This document shows, piece after piece, positions 17,519 through 26,724 of a stretch of DNA of 64,000 bases. The position numbers and the translations under genes are program-made. The stretch's first letter is position 1. Each line of letters opens with the position of its first letter. The stretch comes from Sphingobium scionense (GTDB taxonomy: Bacteria > Pseudomonadota > Alphaproteobacteria > Sphingomonadales > Sphingomonadaceae): positions 186,001 to 250,000 of the forward strand of contig NZ_JACIEU010000002.1 of assembly GCF_014197035.1 (NCBI RefSeq), in the 5' to 3' direction. The notes under the pieces are model-generated. The model worked only from the letters and a program-made list of their open reading frames with translations, was not told the origin of the DNA and did not search any database.

Positions 17519-18052
17519 TTAGCCGACCTGGCGTTTCGCCAGCTTGCGGGCGAGGGTGCGGCGATGCATCCCCAGGCGCCGGGCGGTTTCGGAGATGTTG
17601 AAGTCGCAATCCTTCAGCACCTCGTGGATATGTTCCCATTCCAGCGTCTTGATCGATGTCGGGCGCGGCGCGAGTGGCGCGCCCGGATCGCCGCCGGAGC
17701 GGGCGAAGGCGGCTTCGATATCGTCGGTGTTGGACGGCTTGGCGAGATAGTTGGTAGCGCCAAGCTTGATCGCCTCGACCGCAGTGGCGATGCTGGCAAA
17801 GCCGGTCAGCACCACGATCAGCATGGCAGGATCATGGGCGTGTAGCATCTGGACGCAGACCAGCCCGGATTCCGGGCCGAGTTTCAGGTCGACCACGGCA
17901 TAGCCGGGACGATTGTCCTTGAGCACCTCTTCCAGCGCGCCATGACTGGCGGCAGTCAGCACGCTGTAGCCGCGCCGCTCGAAGGAGCGCTTGAGCGTCT
18001 TTGCGAATGCCTCGTCATCCTCCACGATCACCAGCAGCCGTTCAGCTGTCAT
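17519..18052 (-). CDS. actR: redox response regulator of the RegA/ActR/PrrA family
   Basis: 177 residues from ATG 18052 (GTG 18064 also possible). The receiver domain has the acidic pair EDD at 11-13, phosphoacceptor Asp 55 in VVDLKLGPESG, Thr in VLTGF and Lys in YLAKPS. The C-terminal Fis-type helix-turn-helix, NISETARRLGMHRRTLARKLAKR, is nearly invariant in RegA/PrrA/ActR. These regulators switch respiratory, CO2- and N2-fixation genes by redox state. The gene overlaps the kinase gene and is last in the cyo run. Confidence 0.93.
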   Translation of the reverse strand: MTAERLLVIVEDDEAFAKTLKRSFERRGYSVLTAASHGALEEVLKDNRPGYAVVDLKLGPESGLVCVQMLHAHDPAMLIVVLTGFASIATAVEAIKLGATNYLAKPSNTDDIEAAFARSGGDPGAPLAPRPTSIKTLEWEHIHEVLKDCDFNISETARRLGMHRRTLARKLAKRQVG

Positions 18053-19376
18053 CTTCGTTGTCACCTTCTTCTTCCAGCGCCACCGTTTCCAGCGGCAGGC
18101 GCAGCAGGATCAGCGCGCCGCCATCGGCGCCATTGCTGGCCGATACGCTGCCGCCCAGCTTGCGGACGACATTGACCACAAGAAAGAGGCCAAGGCCATG
18201 GCCTTCCTTGCCTTTGCTGGAGCGATAGGGCTTGCCGAAATCCTCGAGCATGGTCTGGGAGAAACCGCTGCCATTGTCGCGCACGGCGATGTTGAGCGAG
18301 GCGCTGTCGCGTCCGACCAGCAGGTCGATATAGGTGGCGCCGGCCTCCCGCGCATTGTCGAGCAGATTGCCGACCGCCTGGCGGATCACCGGGTCGGCGA
18401 TGATTCGCGGATAGTCATGCGGGCCGAAGTCGCAGCGCAACGGCATGCCCGGATTGGCGCGGCGCCATTCCGCTGCAATCCCTTCGATGAAGTCGCGGAC
18501 ATTGGTCACGGCCGGCGCCTCGCCGCGCGCTTCGCCCGAGGAGAGGAGGATACCGGTGACGATCGCCTTGCAGCGCAGCACCGCGCTCTGCATCTCGCCA
18601 ACTTCCTCGACCAGGGCGGGATGCTCGGTGATTTCGGGCATGCGGCGCCAGTCGCCCAGCACCACGGCGAGCTGGGCGAGGGGGGTGCCCAGTTCATGCG
18701 CGGCGCCCGAGGCGAGCAGGCCCATGCGGACGATATGTTCTTCCTCCGCCGCATGCTGGCGCATGCTGGCCAGATAGGCTTCGCGCGCCTGAAGATTGCG
18801 GTTGATCCGGGTGATGAACAGCACCAGCAGCACCGCGATCATGGTGAAGCAGATCCAGGTGCCGATGATGTGCAGGTCAAACAGCCGGCCCGCCAGCCGG
18901 TCGCTAAGGTCGAGCGGGCGATAGTCGAGCGCCAGCAGGCCGGCGCACAGCGCCGACACGGCGGTGATGCCCCAGGCGCTGGCCCGGTCGAGCAGCAGCA
19001 CGCCGAGCGCGACCTGGAGCAGATAGAGCGAGACGAAGGGATTGGTCGCGCCGCCCGACAGATAGAGCTGGGCGGTCAGCAGCAGCACGTCGAACAGCAG
19101 CGATACCGACAGTTCGGCGCGGGTGATGTCGGTCCGGGGGCGCAGCGCCGCAAAGCTGGCGGCGTTGACCAGAACGGCGACGGCCGCGACCAGCAGCATC
19201 GGGGCGAGGGGCAGGCGCACCCCCATCAGGAACTGGACGATCAGGATAGTTACCAGCTGCCCGGCGATCGCGATCCAGCGCAGCTGGATCAGCAGCGCCA
19301 TATTCTTGCGACCGGCGGCATCGGCGGGCCACTGGCTGGGCAGCCAGCGGCGCCTGACGGCTTGGGTCTCGCTCAT
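18042..19376 (-). CDS. actS: redox sensor histidine kinase of the RegB/ActS/PrrB family
   Basis: 444 residues with about six N-terminal membrane segments (25-190). The quinone-linked heptapeptide GGATNPF is at 108-114. The phosphorylation site His 227 is in ASGAAHELGTPL, the exact RegB-type H box. Cys 269 (VLRCKAI) lies 42 residues after the His, close to the spacing of the redox-active Cys 265 of Rhodobacter RegB. The HATPase domain ends with DNGSGF and GHGLGLFL. The ATG 19376 overlaps the SURF1 stop (ATGA). Being in one run with cyo suggests that it monitors the quinone pool served by this oxidase. Confidence 0.93.
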   Translation of the reverse strand: MSETQAVRRRWLPSQWPADAAGRKNMALLIQLRWIAIAGQLVTILIVQFLMGVRLPLAPMLLVAAVAVLVNAASFAALRPRTDITRAELSVSLLFDVLLLTAQLYLSGGATNPFVSLYLLQVALGVLLLDRASAWGITAVSALCAGLLALDYRPLDLSDRLAGRLFDLHIIGTWICFTMIAVLLVLFITRINRNLQAREAYLASMRQHAAEEEHIVRMGLLASGAAHELGTPLAQLAVVLGDWRRMPEITEHPALVEEVGEMQSAVLRCKAIVTGILLSSGEARGEAPAVTNVRDFIEGIAAEWRRANPGMPLRCDFGPHDYPRIIADPVIRQAVGNLLDNAREAGATYIDLLVGRDSASLNIAVRDNGSGFSQTMLEDFGKPYRSSKGKEGHGLGLFLVVNVVRKLGGSVSASNGADGGALILLRLPLETVALEEEGDNEDDS

Positions 19377-20098
19377 TCCGCGCTGTCTTCTGGATCCCGA
19401 CGCATGAGGAAGATGTAGGCGCCTGCGACCATCGCCGCCAGTATGAACCAGGTGATGGCATATTGGAGGTGGTTGTTGGGGAAGCGGACGACGGTCAGGC
19501 CGCCGACCGGCGCGGTGTCGGGCGTGCAATTGGCGCCGGCATCGACGAAATAGTCCGCGACCGGCGGGGCGACATGCTGCGCGGCGGCGATCGCGGCGAC
19601 ATCGCGCGAATACCAGCGGCCCGCGGCGGGATCATTGCTGCGCAGGAATCCCCCCTTCGGTTCGGTGAGGCGCAGCAGGCCGACGATCTGGACCGTGCCT
19701 TGGGGCCGGCTGTAGCGGGTGCGATTGTCCTGCGGCACGAAGCCGCGATTGACCATCAGGGTGAAGCCGGCATCGGTCACCAGCGGCGTCATCACCCAGA
19801 AACCGGGGCCGCGCACGGTGACGGCCTGGGTCAGCACCGCCTTGTCATGCAGGAAATGGCCCGATGCGGTGATGCGGCGATATTCGTCGTCACGGGTGGC
19901 GCTGCGGGGGGCGGGGACGGGCGCGGCATGGATGCGGGCGTCGACCCGGGCGATCAGATCGCGCTTCCAGGCGAGGCGATAGACTTGCCAGCTGCCGAGC
20001 GCAAAAAGACCGGAGAAAAGGATGAGGGCGATCAGCGTCAGGCCGATCGTAAAGCCCGGGGAGCGCCGGCGGCGCCCCCCGATCTTTTGTGATGTCAC
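19373..20098 (-). CDS. SURF1 family oxidase assembly protein
   Basis: 241 residues from a GTG at 20098 that overlaps the cyoD stop (GTGA). It has two membrane helices, one near the N-terminus (FTIGLTLIALILFSGLFALGSW, about 16-37) and one near the C-terminus (YAITWFILAAMVAGAYIFL), with a periplasmic domain between, the SURF1/Shy1 layout. Conserved pieces include GSWQVYRLAWK near the start and NRGFVP in the middle. The family helps insert haem into the large subunit of haem-copper oxidases. Its place directly after cyoD points to a role with CyoB. The open frame extends further upstream, but that part belongs to cyoD. Confidence 0.9.
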   Translation of the reverse strand: MTSQKIGGRRRRSPGFTIGLTLIALILFSGLFALGSWQVYRLAWKRDLIARVDARIHAAPVPAPRSATRDDEYRRITASGHFLHDKAVLTQAVTVRGPGFWVMTPLVTDAGFTLMVNRGFVPQDNRTRYSRPQGTVQIVGLLRLTEPKGGFLRSNDPAAGRWYSRDVAAIAAAQHVAPPVADYFVDAGANCTPDTAPVGGLTVVRFPNNHLQYAITWFILAAMVAGAYIFLMRRDPEDSAE

Positions 20099-20532
20099 GG
20101 CATTTCGCTCATATTCTGCATGTCGCTCATGTCGTGCGTGGCGCTCATGTTCATATCGCCGTGCGGCATCATGTTGTTGTTCATATGATACATGACCCAC
20201 ATCGAGCCCGAGAGGACGATGACGACCAGAACGATGGTCAGCATCATCGCCATGAACGACCAGCCGCTTTCGATGCGGGTGTTCATGTGCAGGAAGTAGA
20301 TCATGTGGACGACCACCTGCACCGCGGCGAAGGCCATGATGATGACGCCGGTCAGCGCGGGATTGCCCAGCACGTTCGACATCACCAGCCAGAAGGGGAT
20401 GGCCGTCAGGATCACCGACAGGCCGAAGCCGATCATGTAGCTGCCGAAGCTGCCATGCGATCCTTCTTCATGATGGTCATCGTGATGCCCGTGCGAATGG
20501 TCATGACCGTGGGGATGGACAGCATCGCTCAC
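20095..20532 (-). CDS. cyoD: cytochrome o ubiquinol oxidase subunit IV
   Basis: 145 residues from GTG 20532, which overlaps the cyoC stop. Three membrane helices fit CyoD (IGFGLSVILTAIPFWLVM; GVIIMAFAAVQVVVHMIYFLHM; MAMMLTIVLVVIVLSGSMWVMYHM). Both tails are unusual. Ten of the first 27 residues are His (HPHGHDHSHGHHDDHH). The last 32 residues hold ten Met and three His (for example HGDMNMSATHDM). Such tails bind copper in other proteins, so a copper-handling role is possible (inference). CyoD itself is an assembly and stability subunit. Confidence 0.92.
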   Translation of the reverse strand: MSDAVHPHGHDHSHGHHDDHHEEGSHGSFGSYMIGFGLSVILTAIPFWLVMSNVLGNPALTGVIIMAFAAVQVVVHMIYFLHMNTRIESGWSFMAMMLTIVLVVIVLSGSMWVMYHMNNNMMPHGDMNMSATHDMSDMQNMSEMP

Positions 20533-21152
20533 CGCAGGACTCCCATCAGATAGACAAAGGTGAAGACGCCGATCCAGATGACGTCGAGGAAGTGCCAGAA
20601 CATGCTGAGGCACATCAGGCGACGCTTGTTGGCCGGGATCAGGCCCTTCTTGGCCACCTGAACCATCAGCGTGATCAGCCAGATCGAACCGAAGGTGACG
20701 TGCAGGCCGTGGGTGCCGACCAGGGTGAAGAAGGCCGACAGGAAGGCCGAACGCCACGGACCCGCGCCCTCATGGATGAGGTGCGAGAATTCGTAGAGTT
20801 CGATGAACAGGAACGCGCCGCCGAAGAGGAGCGTGATGAACAGCCAGCCCTGGGTGGCGCTGACCTTGTTCTTTTCCATCGCCAGCATGGCGAAGCCATA
20901 GGTGATCGACGAGAAGAGCAGCATCGCGGTGTTGAGCGCGATGAGCGGCAGGTCGAACAGATCCTTGGGGCCGGGGCCGCCGGCAAAATTGCCGCCGAGC
21001 ACGGCGTAAGTGGCGAACAGGATGGCGAAGATGAGGCAATCGCTCATCAGGTACATCCAGAAGCCCAGCATGGTGCTGTGGCCTTCGTGGAGGTGGGGTT
21101 CCTCGGGCAAATGATATGCCCGAGGTTCCAGGGTCGCAGTTGTGCTGCTCAT
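20529..21152 (-). CDS. cyoC: cytochrome o ubiquinol oxidase subunit III
   Basis: 207 residues, the short five-helix form of the haem-copper oxidase subunit III. The ATG at 21152 starts MSSTTATLEPRAY. Landmarks are GFWMYLMSDCLIFAILFATYAVL, LFIELYEFSHLIHEGAG (conserved Glu in helix) and THGLHVTFGSIWL near 135. It lies 5 bases after cyoB and overlaps cyoD by 4. An in-frame extension to 21305 runs back into cyoB and was ignored. Confidence 0.95.
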   Translation of the reverse strand: MSSTTATLEPRAYHLPEEPHLHEGHSTMLGFWMYLMSDCLIFAILFATYAVLGGNFAGGPGPKDLFDLPLIALNTAMLLFSSITYGFAMLAMEKNKVSATQGWLFITLLFGGAFLFIELYEFSHLIHEGAGPWRSAFLSAFFTLVGTHGLHVTFGSIWLITLMVQVAKKGLIPANKRRLMCLSMFWHFLDVIWIGVFTFVYLMGVLR

Positions 21153-21157
21153 GTGGG

Positions 21158-23158
21158 TCAGACTCCCGCCGCGAGGATGCGTGTGCGCTCTTCCTCGGTG
21201 CGCGTGACGACATCCTGCGGGATGTAGAAGTCGCGCTTGTAGTTGAAGGTGTGGAAGATGGCGAAGCCGATCATGCCGACGAAGCTGAGGGCTGCCAGCC
21301 ACCACATGTACCAGATCAGGGCGAAGCCACAGACCGTAGCGAGACCCGCGAGGATCACACCGGTGCCGGTGCTGCTGGGCATGTGGATCGGCTGATAGCC
21401 GGTCAGCGGACGCTGATAGCCATTCTTCTTCATGTCGGCCCAGCTGTCGGCATCGTAGACGACCGGGGTGAAGGCGAAGTTATACTCCGGCGGGGGCGAG
21501 CTGGTCGCCCATTCCAGGGTACGGCCATCCCAGGGATCGCCTTCCACCTTCAGTTCGTCGCGCTTCCAGATCGACACTGCGAACTGGACCAGCATGGCGC
21601 CGATGCCGGCCGCAACGATGGCGGCGCCGACGGCGGCGATGATGAACCAGATGTGCAGGCTGGGATCGTCGAACACGCGCATGCGGCGGGTCACGCCCAT
21701 GAAGCCCAGGATGTAGAGCGGCGTGAAGGCAAGCCAGAAGCCGACCTGCCAGCACCAGAAGCTGACCTTGCCCCAGAACACGTTCAGCTTGAAGCCGAAG
21801 GCCTTGGGCCACCAGTAGTTGATTGCGGCGAACAGGCCGAACAGCACGCCGCCGATGATCACGTTATGGAAGTGCGCGATCAGGAACAGCGAGTTGTGCA
21901 GCACGAAGTCGGCCGGCGGAACGGCCAGCATGACGCCGGTCATGCCACCGATGGTGAAGGTCAGCATGAAGGCGACGGTCCACATCATCGGCAGTTCGAA
22001 ACGGATCTTGCCGCGATACATGGTGAAGAGCCAGTTGAAGAGCTTCGCACCCGTCGGGATCGAGATGATCATCGTCGTGATGCCGAAGAAGCTGTTGACG
22101 CTGGCGCCCGAGCCCATCGTGAAGAAGTGGTGCAGCCACACGAGGTAGGACAGCACCATGATGCAGCAGGTCGCGTAGACCATCGAGGTGTAGCCGAACA
22201 GGCGCTTGCCCGAGAAGGTCGAGGTGACTTCCGAGAAGACGCCGAACAGCGGCAGGATGAGGATGTAGACTTCCGGGTGACCCCAGATCCAGATCAGGTT
22301 CACGTACATCATCGGGTTGCCGCCGAAGTCGTTCGTGAAGAAGTTGGTGCCGATATAGCGGTCGAGCGAGAGCAGGACCAGGGTGGCGGTCAGGATCGGG
22401 AAGGACGCGACGATCAGGATGTTCGCGCAGAGCGAGGTCCAGGTGAACACCGGCATCTTCATCAGCGACATGCCCGGCGCGCGCATCTTGACGATGGTCG
22501 CGATCAGGTTGATGCCCGACAATGTCGTGCCGACACCGGCCACCTGTAGTGCCCAGATATAATAGTCGACACCCGTGGCCGGGCTATAGTCGATCCCCGA
22601 GAGCGGCGGATAGGCGAGCCAGCCGGTCTGGGCGAATTCACCCAGGAACAGCGAAGCCATCACCAGCACCGCGCCGCCCGTGGTCATCCAGAACGAGAAA
22701 TTGTTCAGGAACGGGAAGCTGACGTCGCGGGCGCCGATCTGCAGCGGGACGATATAGTTCATCAGACCGGTGATGAACGGCATCGCCACGAAGAAGATCA
22801 TGATCACGCCGTGCGCGGTGAACACCTGGTCATAATGGTGGGCGTTGAGGTAACCCTCGGACCCGTTGAAGGCCAAAGCCTGTTGCAGGCGCATCATGAC
22901 GGCGTCGGCAAAGCCGCGCAGGAACATGACGAGGCCCAGCACCATGTACATGATGCCGATCTTCTTGTGATCGACGCTGGTGAACCATTCCTTCCAGAGA
23001 TAGCCCCAGAGCTTGAAATAGGTCAGCCCGGCGACGAGCGCCGCGCCGCCCAGCATCACCGCGCAGAAAGTCGCGACGACGATGGGTTCATGCCATGGGA
23101 AGCTGTCCCATGTCAGACGACCAAAGATCATCTGTGCTGTTGTGAGTGTGCCAGTCAT
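21158..23158 (-). CDS. cyoB: cytochrome o ubiquinol oxidase subunit I
   Basis: 666 residues, full length for CyoB with about 15 membrane helices. It carries the low-spin haem b and the haem o3-CuB centre that reduces O2 to water and pumps protons. Key parts: [10 protein letters not shown] near residue 62; [23 protein letters not shown] (haem b His); [21 protein letters not shown] (CuB His and crosslinked Tyr); [10 protein letters not shown] (two CuB His); and [10 protein letters not shown] (haem ligands). The ATG 23158 follows cyoA by 5 bases. Confidence 0.97.
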   Translation of the reverse strand: MTGTLTTAQMIFGRLTWDSFPWHEPIVVATFCAVMLGGAALVAGLTYFKLWGYLWKEWFTSVDHKKIGIMYMVLGLVMFLRGFADAVMMRLQQALAFNGSEGYLNAHHYDQVFTAHGVIMIFFVAMPFITGLMNYIVPLQIGARDVSFPFLNNFSFWMTTGGAVLVMASLFLGEFAQTGWLAYPPLSGIDYSPATGVDYYIWALQVAGVGTTLSGINLIATIVKMRAPGMSLMKMPVFTWTSLCANILIVASFPILTATLVLLSLDRYIGTNFFTNDFGGNPMMYVNLIWIWGHPEVYILILPLFGVFSEVTSTFSGKRLFGYTSMVYATCCIMVLSYLVWLHHFFTMGSGASVNSFFGITTMIISIPTGAKLFNWLFTMYRGKIRFELPMMWTVAFMLTFTIGGMTGVMLAVPPADFVLHNSLFLIAHFHNVIIGGVLFGLFAAINYWWPKAFGFKLNVFWGKVSFWCWQVGFWLAFTPLYILGFMGVTRRMRVFDDPSLHIWFIIAAVGAAIVAAGIGAMLVQFAVSIWKRDELKVEGDPWDGRTLEWATSSPPPEYNFAFTPVVYDADSWADMKKNGYQRPLTGYQPIHMPSSTGTGVILAGLATVCGFALIWYMWWLAALSFVGMIGFAIFHTFNYKRDFYIPQDVVTRTEEERTRILAAGV

Positions 23159-23163
23159 GGGCC

Positions 23164-24285
23164 TTACCGATGCTGCGCGTGCGCGTCAGCGCCGCTGTGA
23201 GAGGAGTGATCGGCCGCAGGTGCAGCCGCACCAGCGCCCGGCGCGTCAGGGGCGGTTTCCTGCCCCTTGTTGCGGTCTTCCTGGTCGATCACATGGCTGT
23301 TGGGGAAGTCATACTGGAGGCCTTCGGTCTCCTTGGCCGATTCCTTGCCCGCGCCGCCCATCTGGTTGATGTGCATCAGCTCGCTCATGCAGCGCTGACC
23401 AGGCTTGGGGCAGAGGTTGACGATCGCGTCGAACAGCTTGGGTTCGCTGGTGGCGAAATAGGCGACGGGCGCCTTCTCGCTCGGCTTGGCCAGGGTCTGG
23501 TAGACGGTGCGGTCAAGTGCCGCGCCGCTGCCCTTCACCTTGGCGACCCAGGCATCGAAGCCGGCCTGGTCGAAGGCATGATAGCCAAAGCGCATATGGG
23601 TAAAGCCCGCGCCCGAATAGTTGGCCGAGAAGCCGATCCCGGTGACGGGCTTGTTGGCGACGGCGTGAAGCTGCGTCTGCATGCCGGGCATCGCGTAGAT
23701 CTGGCCGGCCAGTTCGGGGACGTAGAAGCTGTTCATCACGGTCGAGGCGGTGATGTCGAAGCGGACCGGGACATTGGTCGGCAGCGCCAGTTCATTGACG
23801 GTGGCAATGCCAAGGTCCGGATAGATGAAGAGCCACTTCCAGTCGAGCGCGACGACCTGGACGGTCAGCGGCTTGACCTTGGGATCGATCGCGGTGGTCG
23901 CGTTGATCCGGTCGAGCGGACGATAGGGATCCAGCTTGTGCGTGCTCACCCAGGTCAGCGCGCCGAGGCAGATGATGATCAGGAGCGGGGCCGACCAGAT
24001 CAGCAGCTCCAGCTTGGTGGAATGATCCCAGTCGGGGTCATATTCCTTCTCGGCGGCCTCGTTCGTCGCGCGGTAGCGCCAGGCGAAATAGACGACCAGT
24101 GCCATGACGGGCACGACAATGAGGAGCATCAGCGCGACCGAGATCAGGATCAGATCGCGCTGCTGCACCGCAATATCGCCCGACGGGTTCATCACGACCC
24201 AGTTGCAGCCCGCCAGCGGCGCCGCAAGGATCGGAGCGGACCAGCGCAGGAGGCGGGTCCAGAGGGGGGAGGGTGGCTGTGACAT
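23164..24285 (-). CDS. cyoA: cytochrome o ubiquinol oxidase subunit II
   Basis: 373 residues. A lipoprotein signal with lipobox LAGC (near 23-26) is followed by two membrane helices and a periplasmic cupredoxin domain. The CuA Cys/His ligands of cytochrome c oxidases are absent, as expected for a quinol oxidase; [17 protein letters not shown] is the typical CyoA stretch. The last ~30 residues are an Ala/Pro/His-rich tail ([15 protein letters not shown]) beyond the usual end. It is first in cyoABCD-SURF1-actSR and divergent from an MFS gene across about 180 bases that should hold the operon promoter. Confidence 0.95.
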   Translation of the reverse strand: MSQPPSPLWTRLLRWSAPILAAPLAGCNWVVMNPSGDIAVQQRDLILISVALMLLIVVPVMALVVYFAWRYRATNEAAEKEYDPDWDHSTKLELLIWSAPLLIIICLGALTWVSTHKLDPYRPLDRINATTAIDPKVKPLTVQVVALDWKWLFIYPDLGIATVNELALPTNVPVRFDITASTVMNSFYVPELAGQIYAMPGMQTQLHAVANKPVTGIGFSANYSGAGFTHMRFGYHAFDQAGFDAWVAKVKGSGAALDRTVYQTLAKPSEKAPVAYFATSEPKLFDAIVNLCPKPGQRCMSELMHINQMGGAGKESAKETEGLQYDFPNSHVIDQEDRNKGQETAPDAPGAGAAAPAADHSSHSGADAHAQHR

Positions 24286-24472
24286 GGCGCGCGCCTACCG
24301 GTTCCGCAGGGAGTCGGATAGAGGGCAATTTGTCCAATGTTGTGCGCGCGCAAAAAATGTTTCGGATGTGGGATACTGCTTAGACTCTGTGGGTTTTCTG
24401 TTATGTTGCCATCCTCTGGCCGTCGGGAGACCCAAAATAGGCACCGTCGGCCCAGCCAGGGAGCGGATGCCT

Positions 24473-25804
24473 ATGAGTTCACAGGCCATTGCCTTCACTT
24501 CAAGCCAGCTTGAGGATGATGCGCGCAAAATCAATGCACGCGACCACAGCATTGCACCGGGGGATATCTCCATTGGTGTGATCATTGGCCGCACCTCCGA
24601 ATTTTTCGACTTCTTCGTTTATGCCATTGCCTCGGTGATCGTTTTCCCGAGCCTGGTATTCCCCTATGTCGACCCGCTCACGGGGACGCTCTATTCCTTC
24701 GCGATCTTTTCCGTCGCCTTCATCACGCGCCCGATCGGGTCGTTGATCTTCATGGCGATCGACCGGCATTATGGCCGCGGCACCAAATTGACGGCCGCCC
24801 TGTTCCTGCTGGGCGGATCGACCGCGGCGATCGCCTTTATGCCCGGTTATGCGACGATTGGCCACTATGCTGCGGTCGTGCTGGTCGTTTTGCGGGCGGC
24901 GCAGGGCATTGCGCTGGGTGGCACATGGGATGGCCTCGCTTCGCTGCTGTCGCTCAACGCGCCGCCGCACCAGCGGGGCTGGTATGCGATGGTGCCGCAG
25001 CTCGGCGCGCCGCTGGCGCTGCTGGTGGCGAGCGGGCTGTTCGCCTTCTTCCTGCTGACCCTGTCGGAAGCGGACTTCCTCGACTGGGGCTGGCGCTATC
25101 CCTTCTTCGTCGCCTTCGCGATCAACGTCGTGGCGCTGTTCGCCCGGCTGCGCATCGTGGTGACGCATGAGTTCGAGCGTTTGTTCGAGCAGAAGGATCT
25201 GGTGCCGTCCGAAGTGCTGCCGACGGTCAAGGCGGAGGGACGCAACATCATCATCGGTGCTTTCGCACCGCTGGCGAGCTTCGCCCTGTTCCACATGGTC
25301 ACCGTGTTTCCGCTGAGCTGGGTGGTGCTGTTCACCGACCAGCCGATCGAACGCTTCCTGGTGATCGAGATGATCGGCGCGTCGGTCGGCCTGCTGGCGA
25401 TTGTGGTGTCGGGCTTCATCGCTGACCAGATCGGCCGTCGCTCGCTGCTCGGCTGGTCGGCGCTGGGCATCGCGATCTTCGCGGTGGTCGCGCCGCTGCT
25501 GCTCAATGGCGGCGATCTGGGCGAGGTTGCCTTCATGATCCTGGGCTTCATGCTGCTGGGCCTGGCCTTCGGCCAGTCGTCGGGCGTGGTGGCATCCAAC
25601 TTCGCGACCGAAGCGCGCTATACCAGTTCGGCGCTGACGTCGGATCTGGCCTGGCTGGTCGGTGCCGGCTTCGCGCCGCTGCTGGCGCTGCTGCTGTCGG
25701 TGAAGTTCGGCCTCGCCGCGTCGGGCATCTACCTGCTGTCGGGTGCGATCGCGACGATGGTGGCGCTCTACGTCAACAAGGAGCTGGCGGCGCGGGATCG
25801 CTGA
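24473..25804 (+). CDS. MFS transporter, metabolite:H+ symporter (MHS) type
   Basis: 443 residues, 12 predicted membrane helices, inner membrane. It begins with a ~30-residue cytosolic lead, then GVIIGRTSEFFDFFVYAIASV, a version of the MHS entry motif. The loop 2-3 signature follows (RPIGSLIFMAIDRHYGRGTKL), and the second-half copy is ADQIGRRSLLGW. The family moves organic acids, osmolytes or shikimate-like compounds with protons; the substrate here is unknown. ATG 24473 has AGGGAG nine bases upstream; ATG 24467 is an alternative. It ends at a strong terminator. Confidence 0.85.
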   Translation: MSSQAIAFTSSQLEDDARKINARDHSIAPGDISIGVIIGRTSEFFDFFVYAIASVIVFPSLVFPYVDPLTGTLYSFAIFSVAFITRPIGSLIFMAIDRHYGRGTKLTAALFLLGGSTAAIAFMPGYATIGHYAAVVLVVLRAAQGIALGGTWDGLASLLSLNAPPHQRGWYAMVPQLGAPLALLVASGLFAFFLLTLSEADFLDWGWRYPFFVAFAINVVALFARLRIVVTHEFERLFEQKDLVPSEVLPTVKAEGRNIIIGAFAPLASFALFHMVTVFPLSWVVLFTDQPIERFLVIEMIGASVGLLAIVVSGFIADQIGRRSLLGWSALGIAIFAVVAPLLLNGGDLGEVAFMILGFMLLGLAFGQSSGVVASNFATEARYTSSALTSDLAWLVGAGFAPLLALLLSVKFGLAASGIYLLSGAIATMVALYVNKELAARDR

Positions 25805-25833
25805 TCCCGGCCGACGGCCTTGCCAGAATGAGA

Positions 25834-25866
25834 AGCGTGATCGGCCTGGCCGATCACGCTTTTTTT
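25834..25866 (+). terminator. rho-independent terminator after the MFS gene
   Basis: A perfect GC-rich stem (25834-25844 with 25850-25860, loop CCTGG) is followed by seven T residues (25860-25866). It also covers the last codons and stop of the convergent glycosyltransferase gene. Confidence 0.85.
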
Positions 25867-26717
25867 GTGGCGGCGACCCGTGCTTTCATCCGGGCGAGGC
25901 CCTTGCGGTCGAACCAGCCGATCGGGCCGGGGCGCGGGCGCCAGCGCGGCAGCCAGTCGGGATAGAGGCTGACCAGTTCGCGCGGCAGGCCGGTGGGGCC
26001 GTCCCGGCTCATGATGTCGGAGACGATGCGGTTCTGATAATAGCGGACCGAATAGTTGATCAGCCGCTTATAATGCATCCGCCAGGTGAGCGGCCGGGTG
26101 AGGCCGACCGGTTCGCAGGCAAAGCCTGCGCCCTCACAGGCCAGCACGCGCTCCAATTGCCAGTCGGCATCGCTCGCCAGGTCCGTATGTGCCCAGGAGG
26201 CGACCAGCCCGTCATCGCCGATCAGGTCATCGGGCAGGCGCAGGCCGCTCGCCCGGATCGCGGCGACGAAGCGGCCGGACAGGGCATAGAGATCGCCGAA
26301 GATGCCGCGCTCGATCCGCAGGTTGCGGCGATAGGTTTCCACTTCGCGGCCATTGACCGGCATACCGGCGGCGGCGTTGGCTTGGGGATGGGCGGCAAGG
26401 TCTGCCACCAGCGCGTCGATCGATCCGGGCGCGATCTGGGCATCGCCGTCGAGGAAGATGACGGCATCCTCGGTGCCGGTGAGCAGGTGATGGACGAAAT
26501 AATTCCAGGTGCGTGACTTGCCGCCCGCGACGATGTCATGGACGATCACATGGGCGCGGCCGGCGGCGGCGGCGCGGGCGCGCTCCACGGTGCGGTCGGT
26601 GGTGCCGTTCACCAGCACATGGAAGATCGTGTCCGGGCGGTCGAGCGGCAGCGAGCCGAGGCAGCCGGCGATCCGGCGTTCCTCCTGATGGGCGAAGATG
26701 GCAACGGCGACGACCAT
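25854..26717 (-). CDS. glycosyltransferase family 2-like protein
   Basis: 287 residues from ATG 26717. The GT-A fold is shown by AIFAHQEERRIAGCLGSL at the start, HVLVNGTTDRTVE, and the metal-binding DXD in VIFLDGDAQIAPGSIDALV near residue 98. A later acidic motif, LIGDDGLVASWA, may hold the catalytic base. There is no membrane helix, so it probably acts on the cytosolic face. It begins eight bases after the amtB stop on the same strand, though no functional link is evident. The acceptor and sugar are unknown. The last codons overlap the terminator of the convergent MFS gene. Confidence 0.75.
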   Translation of the reverse strand: MVVAVAIFAHQEERRIAGCLGSLPLDRPDTIFHVLVNGTTDRTVERARAAAAGRAHVIVHDIVAGGKSRTWNYFVHHLLTGTEDAVIFLDGDAQIAPGSIDALVADLAAHPQANAAAGMPVNGREVETYRRNLRIERGIFGDLYALSGRFVAAIRASGLRLPDDLIGDDGLVASWAHTDLASDADWQLERVLACEGAGFACEPVGLTRPLTWRMHYKRLINYSVRYYQNRIVSDIMSRDGPTGLPRELVSLYPDWLPRWRPRPGPIGWFDRKGLARMKARVAATKKA

Positions 26718-26724
26718 GGCGGGA

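Noticed and set aside
21116..22549. 477-codon open frame antisense to cyoB
   Set aside because: Same reason; composition is His/Glu/Asp-rich with no domain, and CyoB motifs on the other strand are complete.
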